Assembly (NCBI GenBank): GCA_940337035.1
Contig: CALNHX010001049.1
Location: 1-64,000 of the forward strand
Direction of reading: 5' to 3'
DNA: 64,000 nt
From: Agriotes lineatus
Lineage: Eukaryota > Arthropoda > Insecta > Coleoptera > Elateridae
Below are positions 45,775-55,700 of the stretch, one piece after another (position 1 is the first letter of the stretch; each line of letters starts with the position of its first letter). A program made the translations under genes and the position numbers. Under the pieces are notes generated by a model that ran no database searches, was not told the DNA's origin, and saw nothing but the letters and a program-made list of their open reading frames with translations.

Positions 45775-45905
45775 TTAAATCAAAGCATGATCGAGTGGAA
45801 CGGTAAAGACTCAGCAATTAAATACTTGGGGGGGGGGGTCTATCTAGGCTCCAGACTGGAATGAACAATTACACAAAGAACTTAATTTACCGCTGATCTT
45901 AGGCC
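45775..45905 (+). pseudogene. Jockey-like RT scrap
   Basis: Plus frame QSMIEWNGKDSAIKYLGGGV, then YLGSRLE, fits the Jockey RT block WN-KD-AVKYLGVYLD. A G-run of 11 (45828-45838) lies where the family has LGV, and has expanded it. Confidence 0.5.
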
Positions 45906-46863
45906 ACATAAATAAACAGTGTACTAAATTTTTCGATGCAATCAACGAGTGTTCTAGTGCAGTAACTTTTAACCTCGGACAAAAAGACAACCACCAAAAG
46001 ATTAAAAAAAAGACAACCACAAGACTTATTACAATAAATACTCACACCTGTATTCACAAGCATAAGATACATGTATTATGTTTAATGTAAAATACGATTA
46101 TTTCAATGTAAAGTTGTGCTGCCACAAAAACTTGAAAATTATCTTGTAAGTGCGTAGTCAAAGTAGGAGTAGCTTCATTTGTTTTGACAATACAACTCCA
46201 TACTAATAGAGAGTGATTATAAAATAACTACATCTAGTTGCCATTGTTTTTTTTTGCATGTAAATTTTATGTTTATTGATCTCGAACTATCTAGAGTTGT
46301 CAACACTTAAGTATTGACAGCTCTGGCTAGTTATAATTAATTATAAGTAATAGGGGCATATAAAAACTACATGAAAAAATAAAAAAAAACTTTAAGAGTT
46401 ATTTGGTGTAATTTTTAAAGTTTATATACAAAACTTAGCTTAGATTGCAAATATTTAAAAATATACAGGGTGCTTCCTCTGAAATAAAAACGTTGATGCC
46501 CTTTTCCAGTTAATCTAGAAATAGCATTTTATAATCGTAGAAAGTCATTGCCCGAAAAGCAATCCGCGACACTTCTGTAATATCTAGTGGACAGAAAGCA
46601 ACTTATAGAAGTAATTTTTTTTTATATACGCTTTTACTCCAACCTCCGGAAATTGCCAACGGGAAATGTTCAAAAGAATGAGCTTTCAATATATGTCATT
46701 TTTTAAATTTTACTAACATCCATTTCCTACAACTAACAATTAACAGAATGTGGTCAGTTTTGTTGTTAACATTCCTATTACCGGGGCATCAGCCTCTGCT
46801 CTTTGAGAAAGTTTAGGCATTAAGACCCAAGAGTTGCCAAAGCCGGATTAGGGAATGCTATCT
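45906..46863. other. No gene; possible DNA-transposon terminus near 46467
   Basis: AT-rich. The TACAGGGTG words near 46468 look like the start of a DNA transposon TIR, but no matching end was established. Confidence 0.35.
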
Positions 46864-47398
46864 TCAAAACGTGCGTGCAATATTGTTACGGGTGGGGAGT
46901 GGGACTAAACAACAATCAAGCGCTTGGGGTTTTGAAAATGACGTTATGCCAGTAGAAAAAATGATTGCTGTTTTCTTCAGACGCAGTGGTGCAGTTGCAG
47001 TAATTTCTCTTGATGATAGTAGAATGCCCTTTCTCACGTCTATGAATAATTGTATAGTGATCCCCGAAAATTTGGTTTGCGGGAATTTTGTTACACCATG
47101 ATGATGGAACTGAGCATAAAGCTGCGAATTTTTAGTCCAGCTATCACTCGCCCTCCATACAGTCCATACCTCACCTCCCATTGATTTATTTTTATTACTT
47201 AACATAATTTCAGGATCTTTGGGAAGAACAAGACGTTTCACGTTCAACATCCATGATATCATTTATAGGATTTTGAACTTCAGGCGTTTTCATTGGAGCC
47301 TTACAAGTCCTGCTTTCTCTTTTACTGCCTTCAATATGACTGGAATCGTGCTCTGAGGGGAACTCTATCCTTGGAGTTTTCAGCAACTGTGGAATCAT
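46864..47398 (-). other. Two open minus frames of unknown family
   Basis: Frames 47262-46864 (132 codons; contains VWTVWRASDSWTKNSQLYAQ and LFIDVRKGILLSSRE) and 47398-47210 (62 codons; Ser/Glu/Lys-rich, TPRIEFPSEHDSSHIEG). Both lie in a region that also carries a diverged repeat (next entry). I do not recognise them; the second overlaps and precedes the first by a frame change, so they could be parts of one decayed gene. Confidence 0.3.
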
Positions 47399-47665
47399 TC
47401 ATGGGGACATGCTGAAATTTTTGGGTTTTCTTTTTGGCGGCTTCGAAGTCTTCCTTCCTCTTTCACTGCATTTTACATGCTTGGAATAATATTCTCAGAG
47501 GAATTCTATTCTTGACGTTTCCAGACATCTCTCAGATCAATCATAGAGGAGTTTGAATTTTAGGAGTTTTCAGTAGTGTTTTAGAAGCCCTAGGTTCCCC
47601 TTTACAGTGTTATATATTACTGCAATCATGTTCTGAGAGGAGCTTTATCCTTGGAACTCCAGTAG
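47255..47665 (-). repeat. Three diverged repeats of about 130 bp
   Basis: Each unit (minus strand) contains a TGGAGTTCC/TCCAAGGATA-like start, a TCTCAGA(A/G)-type core and an AAACT(C/G)CT end. The words GTGCTCTGAGGGGAACTCTA (near 47350), ATTCTCAGAGGAATTCTATT (near 47490) and GTTCTGAGAGGAGCTTTATC (near 47630) mark successive units. They would encode a repeated peptide of the form PRIEFPSEHDSSHI. Confidence 0.5.
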
Positions 47666-47821
47666 AGGGAAGTGGATGGTTCTGGAACCTCCCCCCACCA
47701 CTTGACCTTGAGTTCAAGGCAAGGCCACGTTCAAGCCAAAGGTCACATGCAAGGCGAGGCCACGTGCAAGCCCAAGCTCACGTTCGAAGCGAGGCCATCA
47801 ACAGTAACCTTGAAGACTGGG

Positions 47822-47826
47822 TATAA
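47822..47826 (+). promoter_or_regulatory. TATA-like box of the 47.9-kb gene
   Basis: TATAA 56 bases before the ATG at 47882; places transcription start near 47850 and excludes the ATG at 47828 as start. Confidence 0.35.
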
Positions 47827-47881
47827 CATGAGGTGTAATTTTGTGTTCAGTAGTATATCGTGTGCTGTACTAGCAAAAACA

Positions 47882-48544
47882 ATGGATGAGGTACAAAAGG
47901 TTGGTGAAACTGTGAAGGGGTCAAAGAAAAAAGTGAAACTGTTATATCCAGTATTGTTAAACGCATCAAGTTATCCGTTGAATAAGTCAAGAAATAAATC
48001 TGTGAGTTTGGGTTTGACCTGTTTTGGATCGTTTGTGCCGGGAGTGCTAATTAGTGGGATTAACAACAATTTTATACTGCTAGACGAAGGAGAGTGGCAA
48101 GTCTTTCTTAAAAATGAAGATGTGATAAACAGACATTTTAACTATGAAGATGGAGAGTCAAAACCGGTGGATATAAGTCCAGGCAAACGAATATATTTCC
48201 AAAAAATCGGAAATAAGAAAGTGATTGTGCTGCAGGAACTTAAGCGATCACAAGTGTATCTCGGTATGCAATCAGTAGCAGAATTGTGGGGGTTGCTACA
48301 GCTGCTAAATTCTAAAGCTGAATTATTGAAAAGTCAGAATTTTGAAAATTTTTACAGTAGTGTAATAGACGCGGTTTGGAATTTACCCAGCGACTTTAAA
48401 AGAAGCATTGAGGATGCGTTACCGCCAATAAAATCGGAAAATGTATACTGCATGCATGAAATGCTAAAGTATGCTTTGGACGTCATTAGATATGATATTG
48501 TGTTTAAACAATACGCCCAACAACAGCAAACGTTGGAACAATAA
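47882..48544 (+). CDS. Uncharacterised 220-aa protein of the Polinton-like element
   Basis: The open frame runs back to 47672 without a stop, but the ATG at 47882 (AAAACAATGG, good context) lies at the right distance from a TATA-like box. The protein starts MDEVQKVGETVKGSKKK and includes GVLISGINNNFILLDEGEWQ, DISPGKRIYFQKIGNKKV and VYLGMQSVAELWGLLQLL. From memory, a similar pattern (a Glu-Trp motif followed by YLG-x-x-x-x-x-LW) occurs in small unnamed ORFs next to arthropod Polinton-type polymerases; I could not check this. No membrane segment or signal peptide. AATAAA-like signals follow the TAA. It ends tail to tail with the small spliced gene at 48660-49345. Confidence 0.65.
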   Translation: MDEVQKVGETVKGSKKKVKLLYPVLLNASSYPLNKSRNKSVSLGLTCFGSFVPGVLISGINNNFILLDEGEWQVFLKNEDVINRHFNYEDGESKPVDISPGKRIYFQKIGNKKVIVLQELKRSQVYLGMQSVAELWGLLQLLNSKAELLKSQNFENFYSSVIDAVWNLPSDFKRSIEDALPPIKSENVYCMHEMLKYALDVIRYDIVFKQYAQQQQTLEQ

Positions 48545-48659
48545 GTGTTTATCATGTAGTTATAACGATGTAATAAAAAATTAAAAGATTTAAATCATTT
48601 ATTATATATATTACAAACTAACTTACTAACTAACCTAACCTAGAACGCTGTGGGTGGCC

Positions 48660-49345
48660 TCACATTTGCTGTAAAAAAGAACACTTAGTTTCTTCAAAGA
48701 AGCAAATCAAGTTATACTTACGTAGATCACCCAGAGCATGTCTATCAAGTCGGGGTCCCTGTAGACCTTGTACCTACATCCCAGAAACCACCCCACCTCT
48801 AGCAGGGTGGCTTCCGGGATGTAGGTTGAGTTCTTCATTAAAGCAATGTCTTGCTAAAAAGAAATTTATTGTGAACCAGATTTATATATATATTTTTTCT
48901 TACAGTGTCATATTTCTCTGTTATATGTGCCACCAGCTGCAGTTCTAAAATTATAAAAAGTTATTACATCAACTATTAAAAATTAACACAATATTACCGA
49001 ACGCTGACATGGCAGCCTCAAGAATTATAGAGTTTAAAAATTCTTCTGTAAATTTCTTATATGTATACTGTTTAGAATAAAAAAAAATAAGCGTCTTACC
49101 CATTCTGTTTAATCTGAAAAATATTTTAGAATTTAGAATAGCGAAGTAACAGTACAATGCAAAAAAAATCCAATCAAATATCTTAATAATGATGATACAA
49201 GCATTTTAAGATTTTGCTTAGAAACATTAGAAATTTTCCTGTTACATTGTTCAAAGACATGGACATATAAAATAAAACATATATACACAACATATCTTAC
49301 CAATGGAGCAGATTTTTCCAGCTGAAGAAACTGTGATTTTGTCAT
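48660..49345 (-). CDS. Candidate small spliced gene, 61 codons in three exons
   Basis: Exon 1 49345-49301 (ATG, 15 codons, MTKSQFLQLEKSAPL) ends at a donor GTAAG. Exon 2 48853-48722 (44 codons, no stop) has acceptor TTTCTTTTTAG and donor GTAAGT and includes YIPEATLLEVGWFLGCRYKV. Exon 3 begins after TTTTTTACAG at 48668 and stops at once (48660). All junctions are phase 0, and an AATAAA lies just past the stop near 48604. TATATAAA lies at about 49359-49366, only some 15-20 bases upstream of the ATG, which is close for a normal start. A further possible exon (about 49058-49003, EEFLNSIILEAAMSAF) lies in the first intron but does not fit in phase. Function unknown. Confidence 0.35.
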
Positions 49346-49939
49346 GCAGCGGCGGCACGTTTATATACAAAGCTCTCCTACCTACCTCTCGACTTGGAGG
49401 GAAGGGTTGACAAATTATGCTGCAGATTCTAATTACTCAGAGCTCTACAATCGGAAGCTGATCAGGTGCAATAAGTGACATGGTTGTCGCTAGATCTGAT
49501 AGATGCAAACTAATAAACAGCAAACTAATTTGTTGATGATTTTGAGATGCTTCAATAATTTCAAGACACCGCTGATTTGTCTAAAAATGGCAATTTTATT
49601 TCTTTAAATTTTCGGTTTTCCGAAAGAATGACAAATGCTGGCACAAAATTAGATGCACTGTTTAAAATGTAAGCAATCGTTCTGCATGCACGCATTTCCT
49701 TGAATATAAAGCGCCGCATTTAACGTTTTGCACGTTCCTTAGTGCAAGTGAATACTAATGAAAATATTTTTTTAATTGACTGACACTGAAACGCACGCGT
49801 TATGTCTGCATATTAAGCAGTCTCTGAACCCAGTATCGTGTATGAATTTTAAACGCAAACTGCACGTATAAATACATACATTTTAAATTGAATCACCAGT
49901 GCAGTGTCAGCGAATGTAAAGGTAGATACTTATTACTAA

Positions 49940-50345
49940 TATGTAGGAGTTATAATTGATAATAGATTGAAATTTAAACAACATATTGAGTGTATTGTAA
50001 TTAAAGCTGTGAAAAAGATAGGTTTGTTTGGTCGAACAAGTTCCAAATTAAGCATTAAGCAAAGGATTTAATTAATACGCTAGTTTTAATTATTAAAATT
50101 ATTAATAATAAACTGTCTAGTTATATGACTGAATTTATAGTATACAATAAGGACATTCATAATTATAAGACTAGATTTGTAAATGACTTTAGATCGCCCT
50201 TAACAGCAAAATCATGTTCTCAAAAAACTTATTCTATAATGGACTCAAATTATATAATGAAATGGCGAACGAAACTAAACAGACTGTTAATTTATATCAG
50301 TTTAAAAAGCTTTGTTCAAGTTAAATATGTTTGTTAAATAACAAT
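49940..50345 (+). pseudogene. CR1-like RT C-terminal fragment inserted in the Polinton-like block
   Basis: Plus frames give YVGVIIDNRLKFKQHIECIV, IKAVKKIGLFGRTSSKLSIK, then after a deletion YKTRFVNDFRSPL and LYNEMANETKQTVNLYQFKK before a stop near 50336. Order and motifs are those of the RT tail of a CR1/Jockey-like element. No YADD box. Confidence 0.65.
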
Positions 50346-50463
50346 ATATGAATAAACCGACATCTAGAAATAGAGCGAAGTATTCGAATGATCATTTTTA
50401 ATTATAAACAACAGTTTGTTTATCAGTCTAAAAATACGCAGCAAACCGGTGAAAGTTGTAGCA

Positions 50464-50905
50464 GTCTCGAATGAAAAATAATTACTCAGAGCTCTGTAAA
50501 TTTAATTATGTCTTTATAAGCAAGTATTAAAAAACAAATTGTTGCAATTTCCCATAGATTGGTTGTCAATTAAAATCTAAATAAACGTCTCGAACGAAAA
50601 ATAATTACTCAGAGCTCTTTATAAGCAAGTATTAAAAAACAAATTGTTACAATTTCCCATAGATTGGTTGTCAATTAAAATCTAAATAAACGTCTCGAAC
50701 GAAAAATAATTACTCAGAGCTCTTTATAAGCAAGTATTTAAAAACAAATTGTTACAATTTCCCATAGATTGGTTGTCAATTAAAATCTAAATAAACGTCT
50801 CGAACGAAAAATAATTACTCAGAGCTCTTTATAAGCAAGTATTAAAAAACAAATTGTTACAATTTCCCATAGATTGGTTATCAATTAAAATCTAAATAAA
50901 CTTAA
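50464..50905 (+). repeat. Tandem repeat, four units of about 105 bp
   Basis: ATTACTCAGAGCTCT starts recur at 50481, 50604, 50709 and 50814. Units two to four are 105 bp and almost identical; the first is 123 bp because of an extra TGTAAATTTAATTATGTC. Another ATTACTCAGAGCTCT occurs alone at about 49433. Confidence 0.92.
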
Positions 50906-51306
50906 ACATTACTTAAACGTGATTTACCACATCTGAAATAATAAATACGTCTTTGTTGATAGAACAACTGCAAAAAATATAGGCCGTGTACGTTTTTCTA
51001 TTCTCATAACCAGTAGGAAATTAATAGGTTGATAGATATTAAGCCAATTAAATGTATCACATTTTAATGAATGTTACTGTAAAATATAATATCACTCTCG
51101 TCTGTATTAACTTGCAAACTGTGTTTGAAAAATACTTTTTTGTTGCCTTTGCACGCGCAGTCTGCAAAAATTTAGACATACAGCAAACGTAAAGGTATTT
51201 CAAGGCTAACTTCCTTTGTGTAAGCTAAGTTTCAAGAAAAGTGTAGGTTGCAACGACCTCAACTGGTTTGCGTGCGAAAGTCGTCCTTCCGCCCCACCAA
51301 GTTTAC
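50906..51306. other. Upstream region of the two-exon gene, no other gene
   Basis: AT-rich; only the TATA box at its end is recognisable. Confidence 0.5.
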
Positions 51307-51314
51307 TATATATA
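51307..51314 (+). promoter_or_regulatory. TATA box of the two-exon gene
   Basis: TATATATA about 42-49 bases before the ATG at 51356, with GCAGTCATT near 51332 as possible transcription start. Confidence 0.5.
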
Positions 51315-51355
51315 CACCTAGCTAAGGTGGGAGCAGTCATTATCTTGTGTTTGCA

Positions 51356-52483
51356 ATGGCTAGCAACAGCGCTGTTTGTCAGTTTTGCGAAAGTTCGATT
51401 TTACCAAAAAAATTTTCAAAATTTAATAGGCTCAGTTTGAAAAAAACGGGTACAGTTAAACTTTGCGCCTGCACGGAACCAAGCGGTTCCGTACAGACGT
51501 CGCCGCAAACCGCCATTAAGGTTTTAAGTGACGTATTAATTGCTCCTAATTACGAAATTATTTCTCCAAGTAGTCAAGGTTCGAGCAAAATTTTAAAATC
51601 AGCTTTAAAGAAAGGTCAGAAACGGAAAAAACCGGCAAAATTCAATTTGGCGAAGTATGTCAAGTGTATGAATGAGGAGACTGATGTTCCTGTGGCAAAA
51701 ATCCAAAATATGCCGATGCAATCTGAGTCTCCTCATTTATCGCAAACGGAAATGTTTATGGAAACGTTCGATTTTGATGACATTCAATTGGAAAAGGTGG
51801 CTTCCGGCGACGGTGCGGCGCAAGAGTTTAGAGCCCTTGTAGATGGTTTGGAGATCGACTCCGGCTCAAGTCGACCGACCAGTCGAATTTCGAAGCAGCC
51901 AACAATCCAACCTTCGGAAAATGCGACCGCAGCACCGTCTGTAATTGTGCAGTCTCCGGTTTCGGGTGGTGTAGCTGTTGTAGCCACTGGGAGTAACGTA
52001 GTCGACACTGTGGTGTCGATTACGTCTACCCCGCAGGAGGAAGACATGGATGACATTTCGCCATCCCAGCGTGCCGAACGTGAATACGTGTCTAATCGCA
52101 ATGCAATAGATGCTAAAGCAGCCGATCTTCGCAGCGGTGAGCATTACATAAGGTATATTAGATATTAGATATTAGATATTATTTTTCTATCCATATATGT
52201 TATTTAACATTGAAGGTGTTCAGAACGTGCTTTTCCCAGTTTAATAGCTTATATTGTTATTAGCTCACTAGAAATTCGAGCCGCCAGCCTAGAAGCGACG
52301 ATGCACGATGAGTACCTAAAAAGCATAGCCGCTTTACCTAAGATCCGCCACGGCCACAGCGCAACTAACATGGACATCTTTAAGAATGCTGCGTTAGCAA
52401 GGCTGGAGCTAATCCAAGATCTGTTAGCTGTGGAGAGCGCGATTCGTGCAAGACGTCAGGAGCTCGATAAAAAGGCTAAGTAA
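51356..52483 (+). CDS. Uncharacterised two-exon protein of the Polinton-like element
   Basis: Exon 1 51356-52136, intron 52137-52271 (GTGAGC...CACTAG, 135 nt, phase 1), exon 2 52272-52483, about 330 aa. The exon 1 frame runs on into a stop in the intron, while splicing continues a helical, Glu/Ala/Arg-rich stretch: RAEREYVSNRNAIDAKAADL in exon 1, then IRAASLEATMHDEYLKSIAA and a C-terminus rich in Lys/Arg in exon 2. N-terminus MASNSAVCQFCESSILPKKF has a CxxC; middle is basic (KKGQKRKKPAKFN) then acidic and Ser/Thr/Val-rich, likely disordered. Role unknown; size and basic patch would fit a DNA-binding or structural protein. AATAAA follows at 52629. It precedes the polymerase gene on the same strand. 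Confidence 0.6.
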
Positions 52484-52728
52484 CGAGTAGATAATCGTTT
52501 AACATATCATACACCTCTAACACAAATAACCTCCCCCCCTATCCTCTCCAGGGTGTCCAAAGCGAATCCTCCCCGTGGTGACACCTGGGTATTCCGTTCG
52601 AGGTTTAATTTGTTAATCAGTGTTTGTAAATAAAGGTGTTCATTTCGTTTGTGGATAGTAAGCCTCGAGCTGGGTAGCTAATCGAGCAATTAGCATATTA
52701 ACCGATTGCGCGAGACTAATTTGCCATT

Positions 52729-55700
52729 ATGTTCAGGTGCACTGCTTGTGGAGAGTCCTTCACCAGAGCTGACAATTTGTTTCGCCATAGAAGAGATAGC
52801 TGTCGCCACGAGGTTAGCCACCCATCGACGAGTGGTAAGTGGAAACGTGTTGATTGCTGCTGATTATATCAATTGTGTGTTTCCTAAAGGTGACGCTATG
52901 GAGGCTTCGGTAGCAGCTGGTGAGGGACCATCGGCGAGTAAACGCCCAAGACTTAATGACTCCAGCGGTGGTGAGTGTGTCTCTATTGTAGTGTTTCATG
53001 TTTTCTAACGTTTGGTTTAACAGAACAGCTCCCCAGGACGCAATACTGCGACGTGTGTGATGAAAATGTTCCTCGGACTTGTTTCGTTGGACACCTGAGG
53101 AGCAATCGTCACACGAGGCGGTGTAATGTCGTCCATCTGGGGAAAGGAGTGGTGGCCCTTCCAACCTCCTTCAAGTCCCGTGTTGCCAGCTACAGGGTGT
53201 CCACGGAAAATTATCATATAAGTGTTGTAGAATATATGACCGAACTGAAAGACAAAATTATAGGTCTTATAGAAGGGCAACTGACCAAATTAAACAGTAT
53301 AAAATTCAATTTCGAACTTTTCGGGTATTTTATTTTGGAGACTCAAGATGTACAAGACGTCAAAAGTTTTAATACGACCAACGAGGTGGTCACTCGCGGT
53401 ACAGGCTTGAACGAATTATATGATAATTTAACGGGGATATTGGACCAGAAGGTGTCCGAATTTGAGGAACGCGATTCAGGTAATTCTTGTTAATGTTACT
53501 AACCGCAAAATGTTTGCAGGGTGGATCTTGAAGCAGTTGCTGTACCTAGAATTAAATATAAATAAATTCAATCCGTTTCGGGCGTCTTCGTATATCCCGC
53601 TCCCGAAGCAGATTCAGTCCAAGAAAGCGATCGTGAACGTCCAAAACGTCGATGACGAGCGTTGTTTCGGGTGGGCGGTAACCTCGGCCATCTGCGAACC
53701 AGATGGACCGTCTAATCGAACGAGTTCGTATCGAGATTGCGGCGAGTTTTTAAATTTTAAGGACATTGAATTCCCTGTTAGATTGCGCGATATTTCTAAA
53801 TTTGAAAAAAATAACCCTCAACTTTCTATAAATGTATACGCGTTGGAAAAGACTTTTCAAAACGATATTACCATATATGAAGTTGTGGGACCTCTGTACT
53901 ATTCGCCACGTATAAAAAACGGACATATAAATTTGCTGCTTCTAACAGATGGCGAAGGTAATAACCACTACTGTTGGATCACCAATTTGTCTAGGTTAGT
54001 TTCGCGGCAAATAACGGCTAGGGAAAATGCAAAACATTTTTGTAATGGTTGTCTAAATTACTTTCGCACCGATGCCCATCTGGAGAACCATAAGCTTTTT
54101 GACTGTAATCATGTGTGCACAAAGTTGCCTACGACAGAGCCGATCACGGATAAGTGTGGGGAGGTGAGGCCCCAGAATATTCTTAAATTTGATAATTATC
54201 ATAAGCAATTGAAACTGCCCTATGTTTGCTACGCAGATTTCGAGACCGTTTTATCACCTGTCGATGGTGGGGATCAGGAGCCGCATCGCGAAAGACCATA
54301 TACGATCAAAACGTGCAAGCACAAACCGTATTCTTTCGCGTATTATTTGAAATGTTCTTTTAATGATACTCTATCCAAATTCGAAATTTATAGGGGCGAG
54401 GATGCTGTGGACGTGTTTGTTGAGCGTCTAGACAGAGACGTTCGCGCCTTATATTCCAACAGTTTAAAGCATGTTGTACCCCTCAAGCCTCTGGCTCCGC
54501 AAGAAATTCAAAATTTTAAGGATGCTGCTTCATGTCATATTTGCAATCGTCCTTTTGGAGAGGGGGACGTAAAGGTTCGCGATCACGACCATTTGACCGG
54601 AGAATATCGGGGAGCTGCCCATTCCAATTGCAATCTGAATTATAAACTTCCAAATTTTATTCCCGTATTTTTTCACAATTTAAATTACGATTCCCACCTT
54701 TTTGTCAAACAGTTAGCTCAAAATAACGAGGAGCTTGATGTCATTCCGGAAAATAAGGAAAAATATATTTCATTTGGTAAACGTCTTTGGGTAGATGAAG
54801 TCGTTGTTGACGGAAAACGAAAAAACGTTTATATGCAAATTCGATTTTTAGATAGTTACAGATTTTTAAGTGCTTCTTTAGCATCGCTGGCCGCCACATT
54901 ATCAGATGATCAGTGTGTTGAAATTCATAAGCAATTCGGACATGACATCAAATTCGAACTGATGAGACAGAAAGGTGTGTTTCCCTATTCGTATCTGGAT
55001 TCATTTACAAAATTAGACGAGCCGGCGTTGCCCACAATCGCTCAGTTTTATGATCATTTAACCGAGACGCATATTACTGAGGTCGATTACGAACGCGCCG
55101 TTAAGGTCTGGAAAACTTTCGAATGTCAAACGTTGGGCGACTATTCCGATGTTTACCTCAAATGTGACGTGTTTATATTGGCAGACGTTTTCGAAAACTT
55201 TCGAAATTTTTATTTAAATCAATATAATTTAGATCCGGCGCAGTACTTCACCGCCCCCGGTTTAAGTTGGGACGCCATGTTAAAATATACGGGGGTTGAG
55301 TTGGAGCTGTTGACGGATATGGATATGTTTCACTTTTTTAGAAAGGGTATTCGTGGAGGAGTCAGTACTTGCGTCGGGCGAAAGGCTATTGCCAACAATA
55401 AATTTTGCGGGTAACTATGACGCTTTCAAACCCACTTCTTTTATTGTTTATTTGGATGCCACGAATTTGTATGCTCATAGTATGAGGCAGTTTCTACCTC
55501 AAGGTGGTTTTGTTTGGTTGACTGACGACGAAATTGATAGTTTTGATGTATTTAAAATTGTGGACGACTCAGATACTGGGTACGTGTTGGAAGTTGACTT
55601 GCGGTACCCCGAAAATTTACATGACGATCACAATGACTTTCCCTTTTGCCCCGAGCTATTGGTGCCTCCACAGGGAAAATTTAAAAATGCAAAATTAATT

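Noticed and set aside
47672..47881. Longer N-terminus for the 220-aa protein, and an ATG at 47828
   Set aside because: The upstream frame begins at a GTG in low-complexity repeated AAGGCCACG-type DNA, and 47828 lies too close to the TATA-like box. The ATG at 47882 has the better context.
50464..50905. Possible CRISPR-like array
   Set aside because: Units are contiguous near-identical 105-bp copies without variable spacers, and the DNA is eukaryotic. It is a plain tandem repeat.
51347..51355. Upstream start for the two-exon gene at 51347
   Set aside because: The codon there is GTG; the first ATG of the frame is at 51356, which also sits at a suitable distance from the TATA box.
52137..52168. 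Exon 1 read-through ending at 52168 as the native C-terminus
   Set aside because: The last residues come from a TATTAGATATTAGATAT repeat and a good GTGAGC donor precedes it. The spliced frame continues with a regular helical protein.
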